A DNA stretch of 64,000 bases, from assembly GCF_013166595.1 (NCBI RefSeq), contig NZ_JABKKG010000001.1:124001-188000 (forward strand), in the 5' to 3' direction. Numbering within the stretch: position 1 is the stretch's first letter; the number at the start of each line of letters is the position of its first letter. The notes beneath the pieces are model-generated. The model saw only the letters and a program-made list of their open reading frames with translations, was not told the DNA's origin and did no database searches. Shown piece by piece: positions 56,041 to 64,000 of the stretch. The position numbers and the translations under genes were made by a program. This DNA is from Palleniella intestinalis. Its GTDB lineage: Bacteria; Bacteroidota; Bacteroidia; Bacteroidales; Bacteroidaceae.

Positions 56041-59000
56041 ATGGAAGATTTCGTACACCTTCACGTTCATACTTATTATTCAATACTTGACGGTCAGTCG
56101 CCTGTTGGCGCTTTGGTCGACAAAGCCATTGCCAACGGAATGCGGGGAATGGCTATAACCGACCATGGCAACATGTTTGGTGTCAAGGAATTGTTTGATG
56201 TCTGCAACAAGAAAAATTCAGCCTTGAAAAAAGAAGGCAAAGAGCCTTTCAAGCCTATTTTCGGGTGTGAGGTGTATGTTGCGCCACGCCACAAGGAGGA
56301 TAAGGACAAGGATAAAGACCGTAAACGTTATCACCTTATATTACTTGCGAAGAATCTTAATGGTTATAGGAATCTGATAAAGATTGTAAGTCGTGCATGG
56401 GTTGACGGTTTTTACAAGAAGCCACGTACAGACCATTATGACTTGGAGAAGTACCATGAGGATATTGTCTGCTGTTCAGCATGCCTTGCCGGTGAAGTGC
56501 CTTCAAAAATTCTCAATGATGACATCGAAGGCGCAAGAGAGACTCTCCGCTGGTATAAAAGTGTGTTTGGTGACGATTATTATCTGGAACTGCAGCGTCA
56601 TGAGGTTACAGACCCTAACCAGCGTGCAAATCGCGAGACATTTCCATTACAACAAAAAGTCAATAATGTCATAATACAGTTGGCAAAAGAGGAAGGAGTT
56701 AAACTCATTTGCTCCAATGACTGCCACTTTGTAAACGAGGAAAATGCTGAAGCGCATGACCATCTGCTATGCCTGTCTACAGGAGCGGATTTGGATGACC
56801 CTAACAGAATGCTGTACTCAAAGCAGGAATGGTTCAAGACGCGTGAAGAGATGAATGCCATATTCAGTGATGTACCTGAGGCTTTGAGCAATACATGCGA
56901 GATACTTGATAAAGTTGAGACATACGATCTTGATTCGGACCCGATAATGCCATTCTTCCCTATCCCAAAGGAATTTGGTGTGGAAGAGATGTGGAGGGAG
57001 AATTTCTCAGAGCAAGACTTATACAAAGAATTCACATCCGACGAATATGGCGAAAACCAGCTACCTGAAGAAGAAGGTGTACAGAAGATAAAAAAACTTG
57101 GAGGGTATGACAAACTGTATCGTATCAAGTTTGAGGCTGACTATTTGGGAAAACTTGCATACGAAGGTGCATCACGTCTGTATGGTAATGAATTCAAGGT
57201 TATTCCTTATGATAAAGCACTGCAGCCGGATGAACTGTCTTCATGGGCAGAGGAAAATGGCATAGGCAAAGAAGTTGACGAGCGTATACGCTTTGAGTTG
57301 CACATCATGAAAACAATGGGCTTCCCCGGCTATTTCCTTATTGTCCAAGACTTCATCAACTCAGCACGTAAAGAATTGGGGGTATGGGTCGGTCCCGGAC
57401 GTGGTTCTGCTGCAGGTTCTGTTGTGGCTTATTGCCTTGGCATCACGAAGCTGGACCCTTTGAAGTATGATTTGCTGTTCGAGCGTTTCTTGAATCCGGA
57501 CCGTATTTCTCTGCCTGATATTGATACAGACTTTGATGATGACGGACGTGGCAAAGTCTTGAACTGGGTTATGGACAAGTATGGTCACGAGAATTGTGCG
57601 CATATTATAACATATGGCACAATGGCGACAAAGAACTCATTGAAAGATGTCGCCCGTGTAGAGAAACTTCCTCTTGACAGAAGCAATGCTCTTTGTAAAG
57701 CCATACCGGACCGTCTGCCTGACGGGTTGAAGATGAATCTCCCTAACGCAATAAAATGCACACCAGAACTAAGGGAGGCCGAAGCTTCGCCTGACAAACG
57801 TGAGTCCAATACAATAAAATATGCCAAGATGTTGGAGGGAACAGTCAGAGGAACAGGCATCCATGCCTGTGGCTTCATCATCTGCCGTGACCCAATATCA
57901 GATCATGTACCTGTTTCTACAGCAGACGACCCGGATTTTCCAAACACAAAGACAGCTGTCACCCAATATGACGGTCATGTGATTGAGTCCACAGGACTTA
58001 TCAAAATGGACTTCCTCGGATTGAAAACTCTTTCCGAGCAGAAGGAATGCTGTCGTATTGTAAAAGCTGTGCATGGCGTTGACATAGACCTTGACAATAT
58101 ACCCATTGACGATGAGCTGACTTACAAACTCTATCAAGACGGAAGAACCATTGGTACTTTCCAATTTGAGTCTGCCGGTATGCAGAAATATCTTCGCGAA
58201 CTCCACCCTACTGTGTTTGAAGACCTTATCGCGATGAATGCACTCTATCGCCCGGGACCTATGGACTACATTCCATCATTCATCGCCCGCAAGAACGGCA
58301 AAGAACCTATCACTTATGACATCGACATAACAGAAAAGTACCTGAAAGACACTTACGGTATCACTGTCTACCAAGAGCAAGTGATGCTTCTTTCACGCCA
58401 GCTTGCCAATTTTACACGTGGCGAGTCAGATGCCTTGCGTAAAGCGATGGGTAAGAAGAAGAAGGACATCGTTGACAAGATGAAGCCTAAGTTCATTGAG
58501 GGCGGAAAGAAAAACGGTCACGATCCGAAAGTGCTTGAGAAAATTTGGACAGACTGGGAGAAATTTGCATCATACGCTTTCAACAAGTCACATGCTGCTT
58601 GTTATTCATGGGTAGCATATCAGACAGCTTACCTTAAAGCACACTACCCTGCCGAATTCATGGCAGCAATCATGACAAGGCGTAAGAGTGATATAAGGGA
58701 AATAACAAAGCTTATGGACGAATGCAAGGCAATCAATGTACCTTGCCTTGGTCCGGATGTAAATGAATCTTATGTTGATTTCGGTGTCAATAAAAAGGGG
58801 GAAATACGCTTTGGCCTTGCAGCCATCAAAGGTATGGGAGCAGGACCGGCCATGGCGATAATATCTGAAAGAGAAAACAATGGACCATACAAAGATATTT
58901 ACGACTTGATGGAACGTGTCAATCTTTCCCTTGTCAACAGGAAATGTTTTGAGTCATTAGCTCTCAGTGGTGCTTTTGATAGCTTTGGCTCTCCACGTGA

Positions 59001-59844
59001 ACTGTTCTTTGCACTTGACTCGAAAGGGACCACCTTCATGGAAGCACTTGTCAGATATGGACAACTTTTCCAGCAAGAGAAGCAACAGGCACAAAATTCT
59101 CTATTTGGCGGTTTCGATGATATTGAAATTGCCAAGCCGAAACCAGGGCAGTTTGAAGAATGGAGTGCTATTGAAAAACTGAACAAGGAGCGCGACCTTG
59201 TCGGAATATATTTGTCTGCACATCCTCTTGACGAATATCGTGTCATATTGGAAAACATGTGCAACACCCACCCTGCAGAACTTGGACAAGGTGCAGACAG
59301 AGAGGAACTGTCACAGAAGGAAAGCATCACACTTGGTGGCATCGTGACCGGCATACGCACAGGATTCACCAAAAACGGAAATCCTATGGGGCGTGTGACC
59401 ATTGAGGACTTTGAAAACTCCGGAGAACTTGCATTCTTCGGTCAAGATTGGGCAAAATGGAGTGGAATGATGCAGGAAGGCTGCTCCATATACATTACAA
59501 TGAAATGTGCAAAGAAATTCCAAAACTCAAACTACTACAACATTGATGTGATTGATATGCAATTCCTCCAAAAAATCAAGGAAGAAAGCCTTCATCGCAT
59601 AACAATAGCTATTCCATCAAAGCAATTTGAACAATCTGATGCAAGCACAACCACAGAGAATGACATAAGCGATTTCTCCACAATCCTTTCAAAAAAAGCA
59701 GGACCAACAGAAGCATGCCTTGAAATCATGGACTCCGAATCAGGAAAGTCTTTGAAGCTACGTGTAAAGAACACTATTACAGTCACGAGCGAACTTCTTG
59801 ATTTTATCAAAGAACATGAAAACTGGAATTACTATATAAACTGA
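56041..59844 (+). CDS. dnaE: DNA polymerase III alpha subunit
   Basis: 1267 residues, replicative polymerase. N-terminal PHP domain with HLHVHTYYSILDGQ (about 6-19) and AITDHGNMFG; metal-binding residues are largely intact, so the PHP exonuclease may be active. Palm with WVGPGRGSAAGSVVAYCLGIT and the catalytic Asp residues in PDIDTDFDDDGR (about 491-502); then YRPGPMDYIPSFI, VYQEQVMLLSRQLANFTRGESD, helix-hairpin-helix region and a C-terminal OB fold (ITLGGIVTGIRTGFTKNG, about 1100-1170). Confidence 0.98.
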   Translation: MEDFVHLHVHTYYSILDGQSPVGALVDKAIANGMRGMAITDHGNMFGVKELFDVCNKKNSALKKEGKEPFKPIFGCEVYVAPRHKEDKDKDKDRKRYHLILLAKNLNGYRNLIKIVSRAWVDGFYKKPRTDHYDLEKYHEDIVCCSACLAGEVPSKILNDDIEGARETLRWYKSVFGDDYYLELQRHEVTDPNQRANRETFPLQQKVNNVIIQLAKEEGVKLICSNDCHFVNEENAEAHDHLLCLSTGADLDDPNRMLYSKQEWFKTREEMNAIFSDVPEALSNTCEILDKVETYDLDSDPIMPFFPIPKEFGVEEMWRENFSEQDLYKEFTSDEYGENQLPEEEGVQKIKKLGGYDKLYRIKFEADYLGKLAYEGASRLYGNEFKVIPYDKALQPDELSSWAEENGIGKEVDERIRFELHIMKTMGFPGYFLIVQDFINSARKELGVWVGPGRGSAAGSVVAYCLGITKLDPLKYDLLFERFLNPDRISLPDIDTDFDDDGRGKVLNWVMDKYGHENCAHIITYGTMATKNSLKDVARVEKLPLDRSNALCKAIPDRLPDGLKMNLPNAIKCTPELREAEASPDKRESNTIKYAKMLEGTVRGTGIHACGFIICRDPISDHVPVSTADDPDFPNTKTAVTQYDGHVIESTGLIKMDFLGLKTLSEQKECCRIVKAVHGVDIDLDNIPIDDELTYKLYQDGRTIGTFQFESAGMQKYLRELHPTVFEDLIAMNALYRPGPMDYIPSFIARKNGKEPITYDIDITEKYLKDTYGITVYQEQVMLLSRQLANFTRGESDALRKAMGKKKKDIVDKMKPKFIEGGKKNGHDPKVLEKIWTDWEKFASYAFNKSHAACYSWVAYQTAYLKAHYPAEFMAAIMTRRKSDIREITKLMDECKAINVPCLGPDVNESYVDFGVNKKGEIRFGLAAIKGMGAGPAMAIISERENNGPYKDIYDLMERVNLSLVNRKCFESLALSGAFDSFGSPRELFFALDSKGTTFMEALVRYGQLFQQEKQQAQNSLFGGFDDIEIAKPKPGQFEEWSAIEKLNKERDLVGIYLSAHPLDEYRVILENMCNTHPAELGQGADREELSQKESITLGGIVTGIRTGFTKNGNPMGRVTIEDFENSGELAFFGQDWAKWSGMMQEGCSIYITMKCAKKFQNSNYYNIDVIDMQFLQKIKEESLHRITIAIPSKQFEQSDASTTTENDISDFSTILSKKAGPTEACLEIMDSESGKSLKLRVKNTITVTSELLDFIKEHENWNYYIN

Positions 59845-59887
59845 CAAAGACATATAACTAATTGTTAAATAAAAACCATAATAAATC

Positions 59888-60202
59888 ATGGAAATAAAAA
59901 TTACAAACGAGAACTACGAGACACTGAAAAATGGCAATGAACCATTAGTCATTGATTTTTGGGCAACATGGTGCGGACCATGCAGGATGATAGCACCTAT
60001 CATCTCACAGCTTGCTGAGGAATATGACGGAAGAATCACCGTCGGAAAGTGTGATGTTGAGGAGTGCGAGGACATCGCTGTAGATCTTGGTATCCGTAAT
60101 GTCCCTACAATCGTGTTTTTCAAAGGCGGAGAGATTGTTGACAAGGTTGTCGGTGCCGTAAACAAAGCTAAAATCCAAGAGAAATTTGAGGCTCTGCTGT
60201 AA
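59888..60202 (+). CDS. trxA: Thioredoxin
   Basis: 104 residues with the active site W28-C29-G30-P31-C32 and the cis-proline in NVPTIVFFKGG. A general disulfide reductant and electron donor to peroxiredoxins such as Bcp at 12.7 kb. It lies 43 nt after dnaE. Its TAA overlaps the ATG of a DNA methyltransferase gene by one base. Confidence 0.97.
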   Translation: MEIKITNENYETLKNGNEPLVIDFWATWCGPCRMIAPIISQLAEEYDGRITVGKCDVEECEDIAVDLGIRNVPTIVFFKGGEIVDKVVGAVNKAKIQEKFEALL

Positions 60203-61134
60203 TGAAGCAACGTGCACCACGCAATAAGACCATAACAATACAACTTGACGAAAAGCAAGAATTGAAAAACCGTCTTGCCACGGTTGGTACACTACGTAAC
60301 GGCCGTGGCTGGACGGATTGTGTTATACATGGAGACATCATGGATGTTCTAAAGGAAATGCCTGATGCTTTTGCAGACCTGATTATAATAGACCCTCCAT
60401 ACAACCTTTCACGGAAATTCGGGAAACAGTTCTTCTCGAAAAAAACAGAAGAGGACTATGAAGCATATCTGCGTTCATGGTTACCAGATGTGTGCAGGAA
60501 ACTCAAGGATGACGGCTCTCTTTACCTGTGCGGGGACTGGCACTGCACATCAATACTGCAACGCGTCCTTGCCGAGAATCTCCATATCATTAACCGCATC
60601 ACATGGCAACGTGACAAAGGGCGCGGCGCAACTGCCAACTGGAAAAATTCGATGGAGGATATCTGGTTTGCAGTGAAGACCCCGGATAATTACCACTTCA
60701 ATCTTGACGCTGTGAAAATGCGCCGCATTGTAAAAGCCCCCTACAAAACAGACGGCAAACCGAAAGACTGGCATCAGAGCCAAGATGGCAGGTTCAGAGA
60801 CACATGTCCGGGAAATTTCTGGGACGACATCTCCATACCGTTCTGGTCAATGCCGGAAAACACCGAGCATCCAACCCAGAAACCGGAGAAGCTCTATGCA
60901 AAACTTATTCTTGCGTCAAGCATGGAAGGTGACACCATCTTCGACCCATTCCTCGGAAGCGGCACAAGTGCTGTTGTCGCAAAAAAGCTCGGAAGACATT
61001 TTGTCGGATGCGAAATAGAAGAGGAATACTGCCTTGTAGCACAGAAAAGACTCAATATCGCGGAAGACAACCGGACAATACAAGGGTATAAGGACGGTGT
61101 CTTTTGGGAAAGGAACTCACAACCATATCAATAA
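60202..61134 (+). CDS. Solitary beta-class N6/N4 DNA methyltransferase
   Basis: 310 residues. Catalytic motif IV DPPYNLS (about residue 63) precedes the AdoMet motif I DPFLGSG (about residue 248), the order of the beta class; HPTQKPEKL is the usual motif X. The region between (about 100-230) holds the target-recognition sequence. It methylates adenine or cytosine in a short site, which cannot be told here. No restriction gene is nearby, so it may be regulatory or housekeeping. It is joined to trxA by a TAATG overlap. Confidence 0.88.
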   Translation: MKQRAPRNKTITIQLDEKQELKNRLATVGTLRNGRGWTDCVIHGDIMDVLKEMPDAFADLIIIDPPYNLSRKFGKQFFSKKTEEDYEAYLRSWLPDVCRKLKDDGSLYLCGDWHCTSILQRVLAENLHIINRITWQRDKGRGATANWKNSMEDIWFAVKTPDNYHFNLDAVKMRRIVKAPYKTDGKPKDWHQSQDGRFRDTCPGNFWDDISIPFWSMPENTEHPTQKPEKLYAKLILASSMEGDTIFDPFLGSGTSAVVAKKLGRHFVGCEIEEEYCLVAQKRLNIAEDNRTIQGYKDGVFWERNSQPYQ

Positions 61135-61138
61135 AAAA

Positions 61139-62365
61139 ATGGAACCAATAATAACCCACTTTACAGACACAGACCTCTACAAGTTAACAATGTGCTGCGC
61201 CATTCTCAATTGCTATCCGCGTGCAATGGCAAAGTACAAGTTTGTCGACCGCAACAACACAGTCTACCCTCCGGGATTCGGCAAACTCGTAGAGGAGCAG
61301 ATTATTTACCTTGAAAATCTCCGCTTCACGGAAGAAGAGAGAATATTCATGCAGAAACGCTGCTACTATATTCCACAATGGTTCTTCACATACCTGAAAG
61401 GATTCCGCTTCAAGCGTGACTGGGTCAATGTCCATCAGGATGAGGAAGGACACATTGAAATAATGTTTGAAGGATATTGGCACGAAACGGTACTTCTCGA
61501 AGTGATGATTCTTGCCATAATATCAGAACTGCATCACCGTCTGTCAGGAGAACTTGACAAGATTGATTTGAGAGACTATTATAAAATGTCGTATGATAAG
61601 GCGCGCCGTATGCTTAGTGCCGGTCTGTGTATCTCAGAGTTTGGAACACGTCGCCGATTTTCACTCGCGACAGAAGACATGGCTGTCAAAGCATTCATGG
61701 ATGCAGACCGTGACCTGCGCAAAGAACTGGGAAAAGAATATAAAGGTTCTTTCCCCGGAACTTCAAATGTATGGCTTGCACTGAAATACAACGTGATTCC
61801 TATCGGAACGATGGCTCACGAATTTGTCTCAGCCATAGCCGGAATGTATGGTCCGCAGGAAGCGAACCACATTGCAATGGATATGTGGCAACGTACTTTC
61901 ATAGGATCACTTGGCATTTTCCTCTATGACACTTATGGCTTCGACGCTTTTGCGGCAAATTTCTCAGAACATTTTGCACGTGTTTTTGCCGGGCTACGTG
62001 TCGACAGCGGAAACAACCTTGAGCAACTTGAAAAAATATGCAACAGATACCAGGAACTGGGCTTGGACCCGTCAACCAAGCAAGTTGTATTCTCCAATGC
62101 GCTTGACGAAGAGTCCGCCATCAAGCTTCACAAGGCTGTCAACGGTCGTGTGATAGACAGTTATGGTATTGGTACAGCCCTATCTGCTGACGGTGCATTA
62201 TGGGATATCAAGCCATCAAACATCGTCATAAAACTTCTTGGCATTAAAATGACAGAGAAGCGCCACTGGAGCAAGACCTGCAAGATGTCTGAAGATAAAG
62301 GTAAGGTTACAGGAGACAGTGATATTATACAGATTTTCAATTATCTATTACATCGTGAAGATTAG
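61139..62365 (+). CDS. pncB: Nicotinate phosphoribosyltransferase
   Basis: 408 residues; converts nicotinate and PRPP to nicotinate mononucleotide for NAD salvage. Seen: HFTDTDLYKLTMCCAIL near the N-terminus, SAGLCISEFGTRRRFS (about 165-180), FPGTSNVWLALKYNVIPIGTMAHEFV with the conserved His, LRVDSGNN, and DSYGIGTALSAD. The ATG at 61139 (MEPIITHFTDTD) is chosen; a GTG 42 nt upstream lies inside the methyltransferase gene. It follows that gene by 4 nt. Confidence 0.96.
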   Translation: MEPIITHFTDTDLYKLTMCCAILNCYPRAMAKYKFVDRNNTVYPPGFGKLVEEQIIYLENLRFTEEERIFMQKRCYYIPQWFFTYLKGFRFKRDWVNVHQDEEGHIEIMFEGYWHETVLLEVMILAIISELHHRLSGELDKIDLRDYYKMSYDKARRMLSAGLCISEFGTRRRFSLATEDMAVKAFMDADRDLRKELGKEYKGSFPGTSNVWLALKYNVIPIGTMAHEFVSAIAGMYGPQEANHIAMDMWQRTFIGSLGIFLYDTYGFDAFAANFSEHFARVFAGLRVDSGNNLEQLEKICNRYQELGLDPSTKQVVFSNALDEESAIKLHKAVNGRVIDSYGIGTALSADGALWDIKPSNIVIKLLGIKMTEKRHWSKTCKMSEDKGKVTGDSDIIQIFNYLLHRED

Positions 62366-62939
62366 TCACAGATTGTTTTGTTTCCTAATGTCGCTTTTGG
62401 TATGTACAGAAGGATTCTCACAAAACGACTTCACCATATCAGAAGTAAAAACAGACACTACCCTTGCAAGCCTTTCTGTTCTGCATGTCGATGAGAACGG
62501 AAAGACCTGCAAGGGTGTTATCATCTGCAATAAAAAGATAGCGAAAGACCTTATTGATATTTTCCGGAATCTGTACAAGGCACGCTATCCTATCCATTCT
62601 ATACGTCCGGCATCGGAATACGGAAATGATGACGAGCGTTCCATGTCCAACAATAACACATCATGCTATAATCCACGGCGTACAAGGAATGGCGGATTGT
62701 CAAAACATGCCCGTGGAATGGCAGTAGACATCAACCCGTTATGGAATCCTTGCATTCACATTTCAGACCGAAATACAGGGCTCATTGAACCAAAGAATGC
62801 TAAGAGAACAAGGAAAAGCACACCTAAAGAGCCACGTATCGACAAGAATGACTTATGCTACCGTCTCTTTATCCGGCATGGATTCAAATGGGGAGGTGCA
62901 TGGAAATCTCTGAAAGATTACCAGCATTTTGAAAAATAA
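62355..62939 (+). CDS. Secreted M15-family peptidase (D-Ala/L-Ala-D-Glu type)
   Basis: 194 residues from a GTG at 62355, which yields a signal peptide ending in EGFSQ. Zinc ligands: His and Asp in SKHARGMAVDINP (about 115-127), and the last His in the C-terminal YQHFEK. A 25-residue insertion (NTGLIEPKNAKRTRKSTPK) sits between. Likely cuts peptidoglycan stem peptides. The start overlaps the end of pncB by 11 nt. An ATG at 62388 would truncate the signal peptide. Confidence 0.82.
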   Translation: MKISHRLFCFLMSLLVCTEGFSQNDFTISEVKTDTTLASLSVLHVDENGKTCKGVIICNKKIAKDLIDIFRNLYKARYPIHSIRPASEYGNDDERSMSNNNTSCYNPRRTRNGGLSKHARGMAVDINPLWNPCIHISDRNTGLIEPKNAKRTRKSTPKEPRIDKNDLCYRLFIRHGFKWGGAWKSLKDYQHFEK

Positions 62940-63078
62940 TGACAAGGAAGTTTGTTTCATGGTTGGCTTTTTTTCAATATGTAAACAAAACGGAACTATT
63001 ACTTTACATAATGACTAATATGTTGGCATTTTGAAAAACTCAAACCGTAACAAATGTTAAAACAATATTGGTTTTTCG

Positions 63079-63157
63079 AAAGGTAATACTTTGTATGGTA
63101 AACGGTAACGCTTTGCAATACCAAAGGTAACACTTTATATTGTAAAGCGTTACCTTT
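63079..63157 (+). repeat. 22-bp-period repeat array F (4 units)
   Basis: Units at 63079-63091 (AAAGGTAATACTT), 63101-63113 (AACGGTAACGCTT) and 63123-63135 (AAAGGTAACACTT), all inverted, and 63145-63157 (AAGCGTTACCTTT). Spacers are 9 nt. Bases 63104-63120 pair with 63138-63154 over 17 bp with one G-U. It lies between the converging M15 gene and the last gene. The remaining gap shows nothing else. Confidence 0.9.
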
Positions 63158-63221
63158 CATAATGTCATCTGTATCTTTAACATTCCTGACATATAAATTT
63201 TATTCTGGCTACGAATGTATC

Positions 63222-64000
63222 TTACTCTATACAGAAACTGTGCTTGTTGTTTCTGAAAACTACATTCATAGTTTTTCCTCTTGCACCTTCGGTGTCCGAT
63301 ATGCAGAGTGCAACATGTCCCATTGTGCGGCGCAGGTTTATTTCCACACAAGGATTGATACCAAAACCGTTACCGCTATTTATACGGACAATCATCATGT
63401 CTATACCGAACGGTCCAATGTAGTAGCCTGAAAGAGCATGTTGCATCCATTGACAAACTTCACAAGCTATATCATCCAACAATTCAGCAGCAATATATGC
63501 TGAAAGTATCTTCCTTTTATCTTCTTCAGGAGCAAGCATATTGCCCGTGTACGCACTGCCAGATGTGCTAAACAGTGACAACCCTTGATACTTAACTGTG
63601 CCATCATCGTCTACGTTGAATTCCATAGCAAAGTCCATTACTTTGTCAAGATATCGCTCCACCATTATATGTCCTTGGCTTTCAATGACTTTTTCCGCCC
63701 ACCGTCTTGTAGCCTGATTCCCATCCATCCATTGCCTGACCCCTCTGCCACTGCTGCTCCATGGAGATTTCAACACAATACTGCCCCAATTTTCCGCAAG
63801 TATTTCTATATTATTTATATTATGTACAGCAATCGCCTCACCACAGAAAATATCTGAAAGATGTACAAGGTGGTCAAGAAGTTTTGCAGAAGTAGCGCGG
63901 TCTGACAATGCTCTTTGATGTTTCAGGACCTCATCAGACGGCATCAGTCCACGAGGAACACCTGCCCTTGCCAACTGATTGACAATCGCAGAATCCCATC
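63222..64000 (-). CDS. ATP-grasp-like protein (partial, C-terminal part)
   Basis: The frame stays open to base 64000, so the N-terminus is missing; no convincing start is in the window. About 259 residues are visible. VLKSPWSSSGRGVRQW resembles the ATP-binding loop of an ATP-grasp fold, followed by IMVERYLDKVMDFAMEF and, near the end, GPFGIDMMIVR and CVEINLRRTMGHVAL, matching the Mg-binding end of such domains. The family occurs in Bacteroidetes; substrate unknown. Converges on the M15 gene across array F. Confidence 0.7.
   Translation of the reverse strand, partial: WDSAIVNQLARAGVPRGLMPSDEVLKHQRALSDRATSAKLLDHLVHLSDIFCGEAIAVHNINNIEILAENWGSIVLKSPWSSSGRGVRQWMDGNQATRRWAEKVIESQGHIMVERYLDKVMDFAMEFNVDDDGTVKYQGLSLFSTSGSAYTGNMLAPEEDKRKILSAYIAAELLDDIACEVCQWMQHALSGYYIGPFGIDMMIVRINSGNGFGINPCVEINLRRTMGHVALCISDTEGARGKTMNVVFRNNKHSFCIE

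Noticed and set aside
62940..63221. Mobile element or attachment site at the M15/ATP-grasp junction
   Set aside because: No terminal repeats, integrase or target duplication; only repeat array F is present.

Overview
This looks like a chromosomal segment from a member of Bacteroidales, most likely Prevotellaceae (inference). Supporting traits: a fused lpxC-fabZ gene, class III fructose-bisphosphatase, a short-type phosphatidylserine decarboxylase next to pssA, a PnuC transporter, paired ExbD genes, and promoters of the Bacteroidetes type (TTTG about 19 bp upstream of TAnnTTTG). Codon use and gene families look uniform. I see no prophage, insertion sequence, integrase, CRISPR-cas locus, rRNA or tRNA.

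Layout. 1-2.6 kb: anaerobic ribonucleotide reductase, nrdD then nrdG (minus strand, nrdG cut by the window edge). 2.8-7.7 kb: hisG-hisD-hisC and a flavoprotein (minus strand). 7.8-14.6 kb: lytic transglycosylase, a large PEP/pyruvate-binding-domain protein, Bcp peroxiredoxin, a small OmpA protein and an M15-like DUF5715 protein. 14.7-22.1 kb: phoH, purC, aroE, purM, prfA, pyrF and an HD hydrolase. 22.4-26.5 kb: tight lipid A/tRNA operon lpxD, lpxC-fabZ, lpxA, miaA. 26.5-34.1 kb: PBP1A, a PIF1-like helicase, an ExbB/ExbD cluster, an Lrp regulator and a PepSY-like protein. 34.2-41 kb: mfd (minus), esterase, pnuC, polyprenyl-phosphate mannosyltransferase. 41-47.1 kb: hisH-hisA-hisF-hisI-hisE, an FtsE-like ATPase, lysC, lysA. 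47.1-53.9 kb: two glycosyltransferase-like proteins, fbp, a sugar nucleotidyltransferase, guaA, an MGMT-family protein. 54-55.8 kb: psd, pssA, DUF4834 (minus). 56-64 kb: dnaE, trxA, a solitary DNA methyltransferase, pncB, an M15 peptidase and a partial ATP-grasp-like gene.

The histidine pathway is split over two distant loci of opposite strand; hisB is absent and hisI/hisE are separate genes. Cell-envelope functions (lipid A, peptidoglycan synthesis and turnover, phospholipid head groups, DAP/lysine) and nucleotide synthesis dominate; nearly everything is housekeeping.

The most unusual feature is non-coding. Six intergenic gaps each carry a short array of a 13-bp motif (consensus AAGYGTTACCTTT, either orientation) repeated with an exact 22-bp period. 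Five arrays have four units and are exactly 79 bp long; one has three. Every array can also fold into a 15-20 bp stem, using different unit pairs in different arrays, and some differences between arrays are compensatory or G-U. I do not recognise this family and regard it as the best candidate for an undescribed element in the window.
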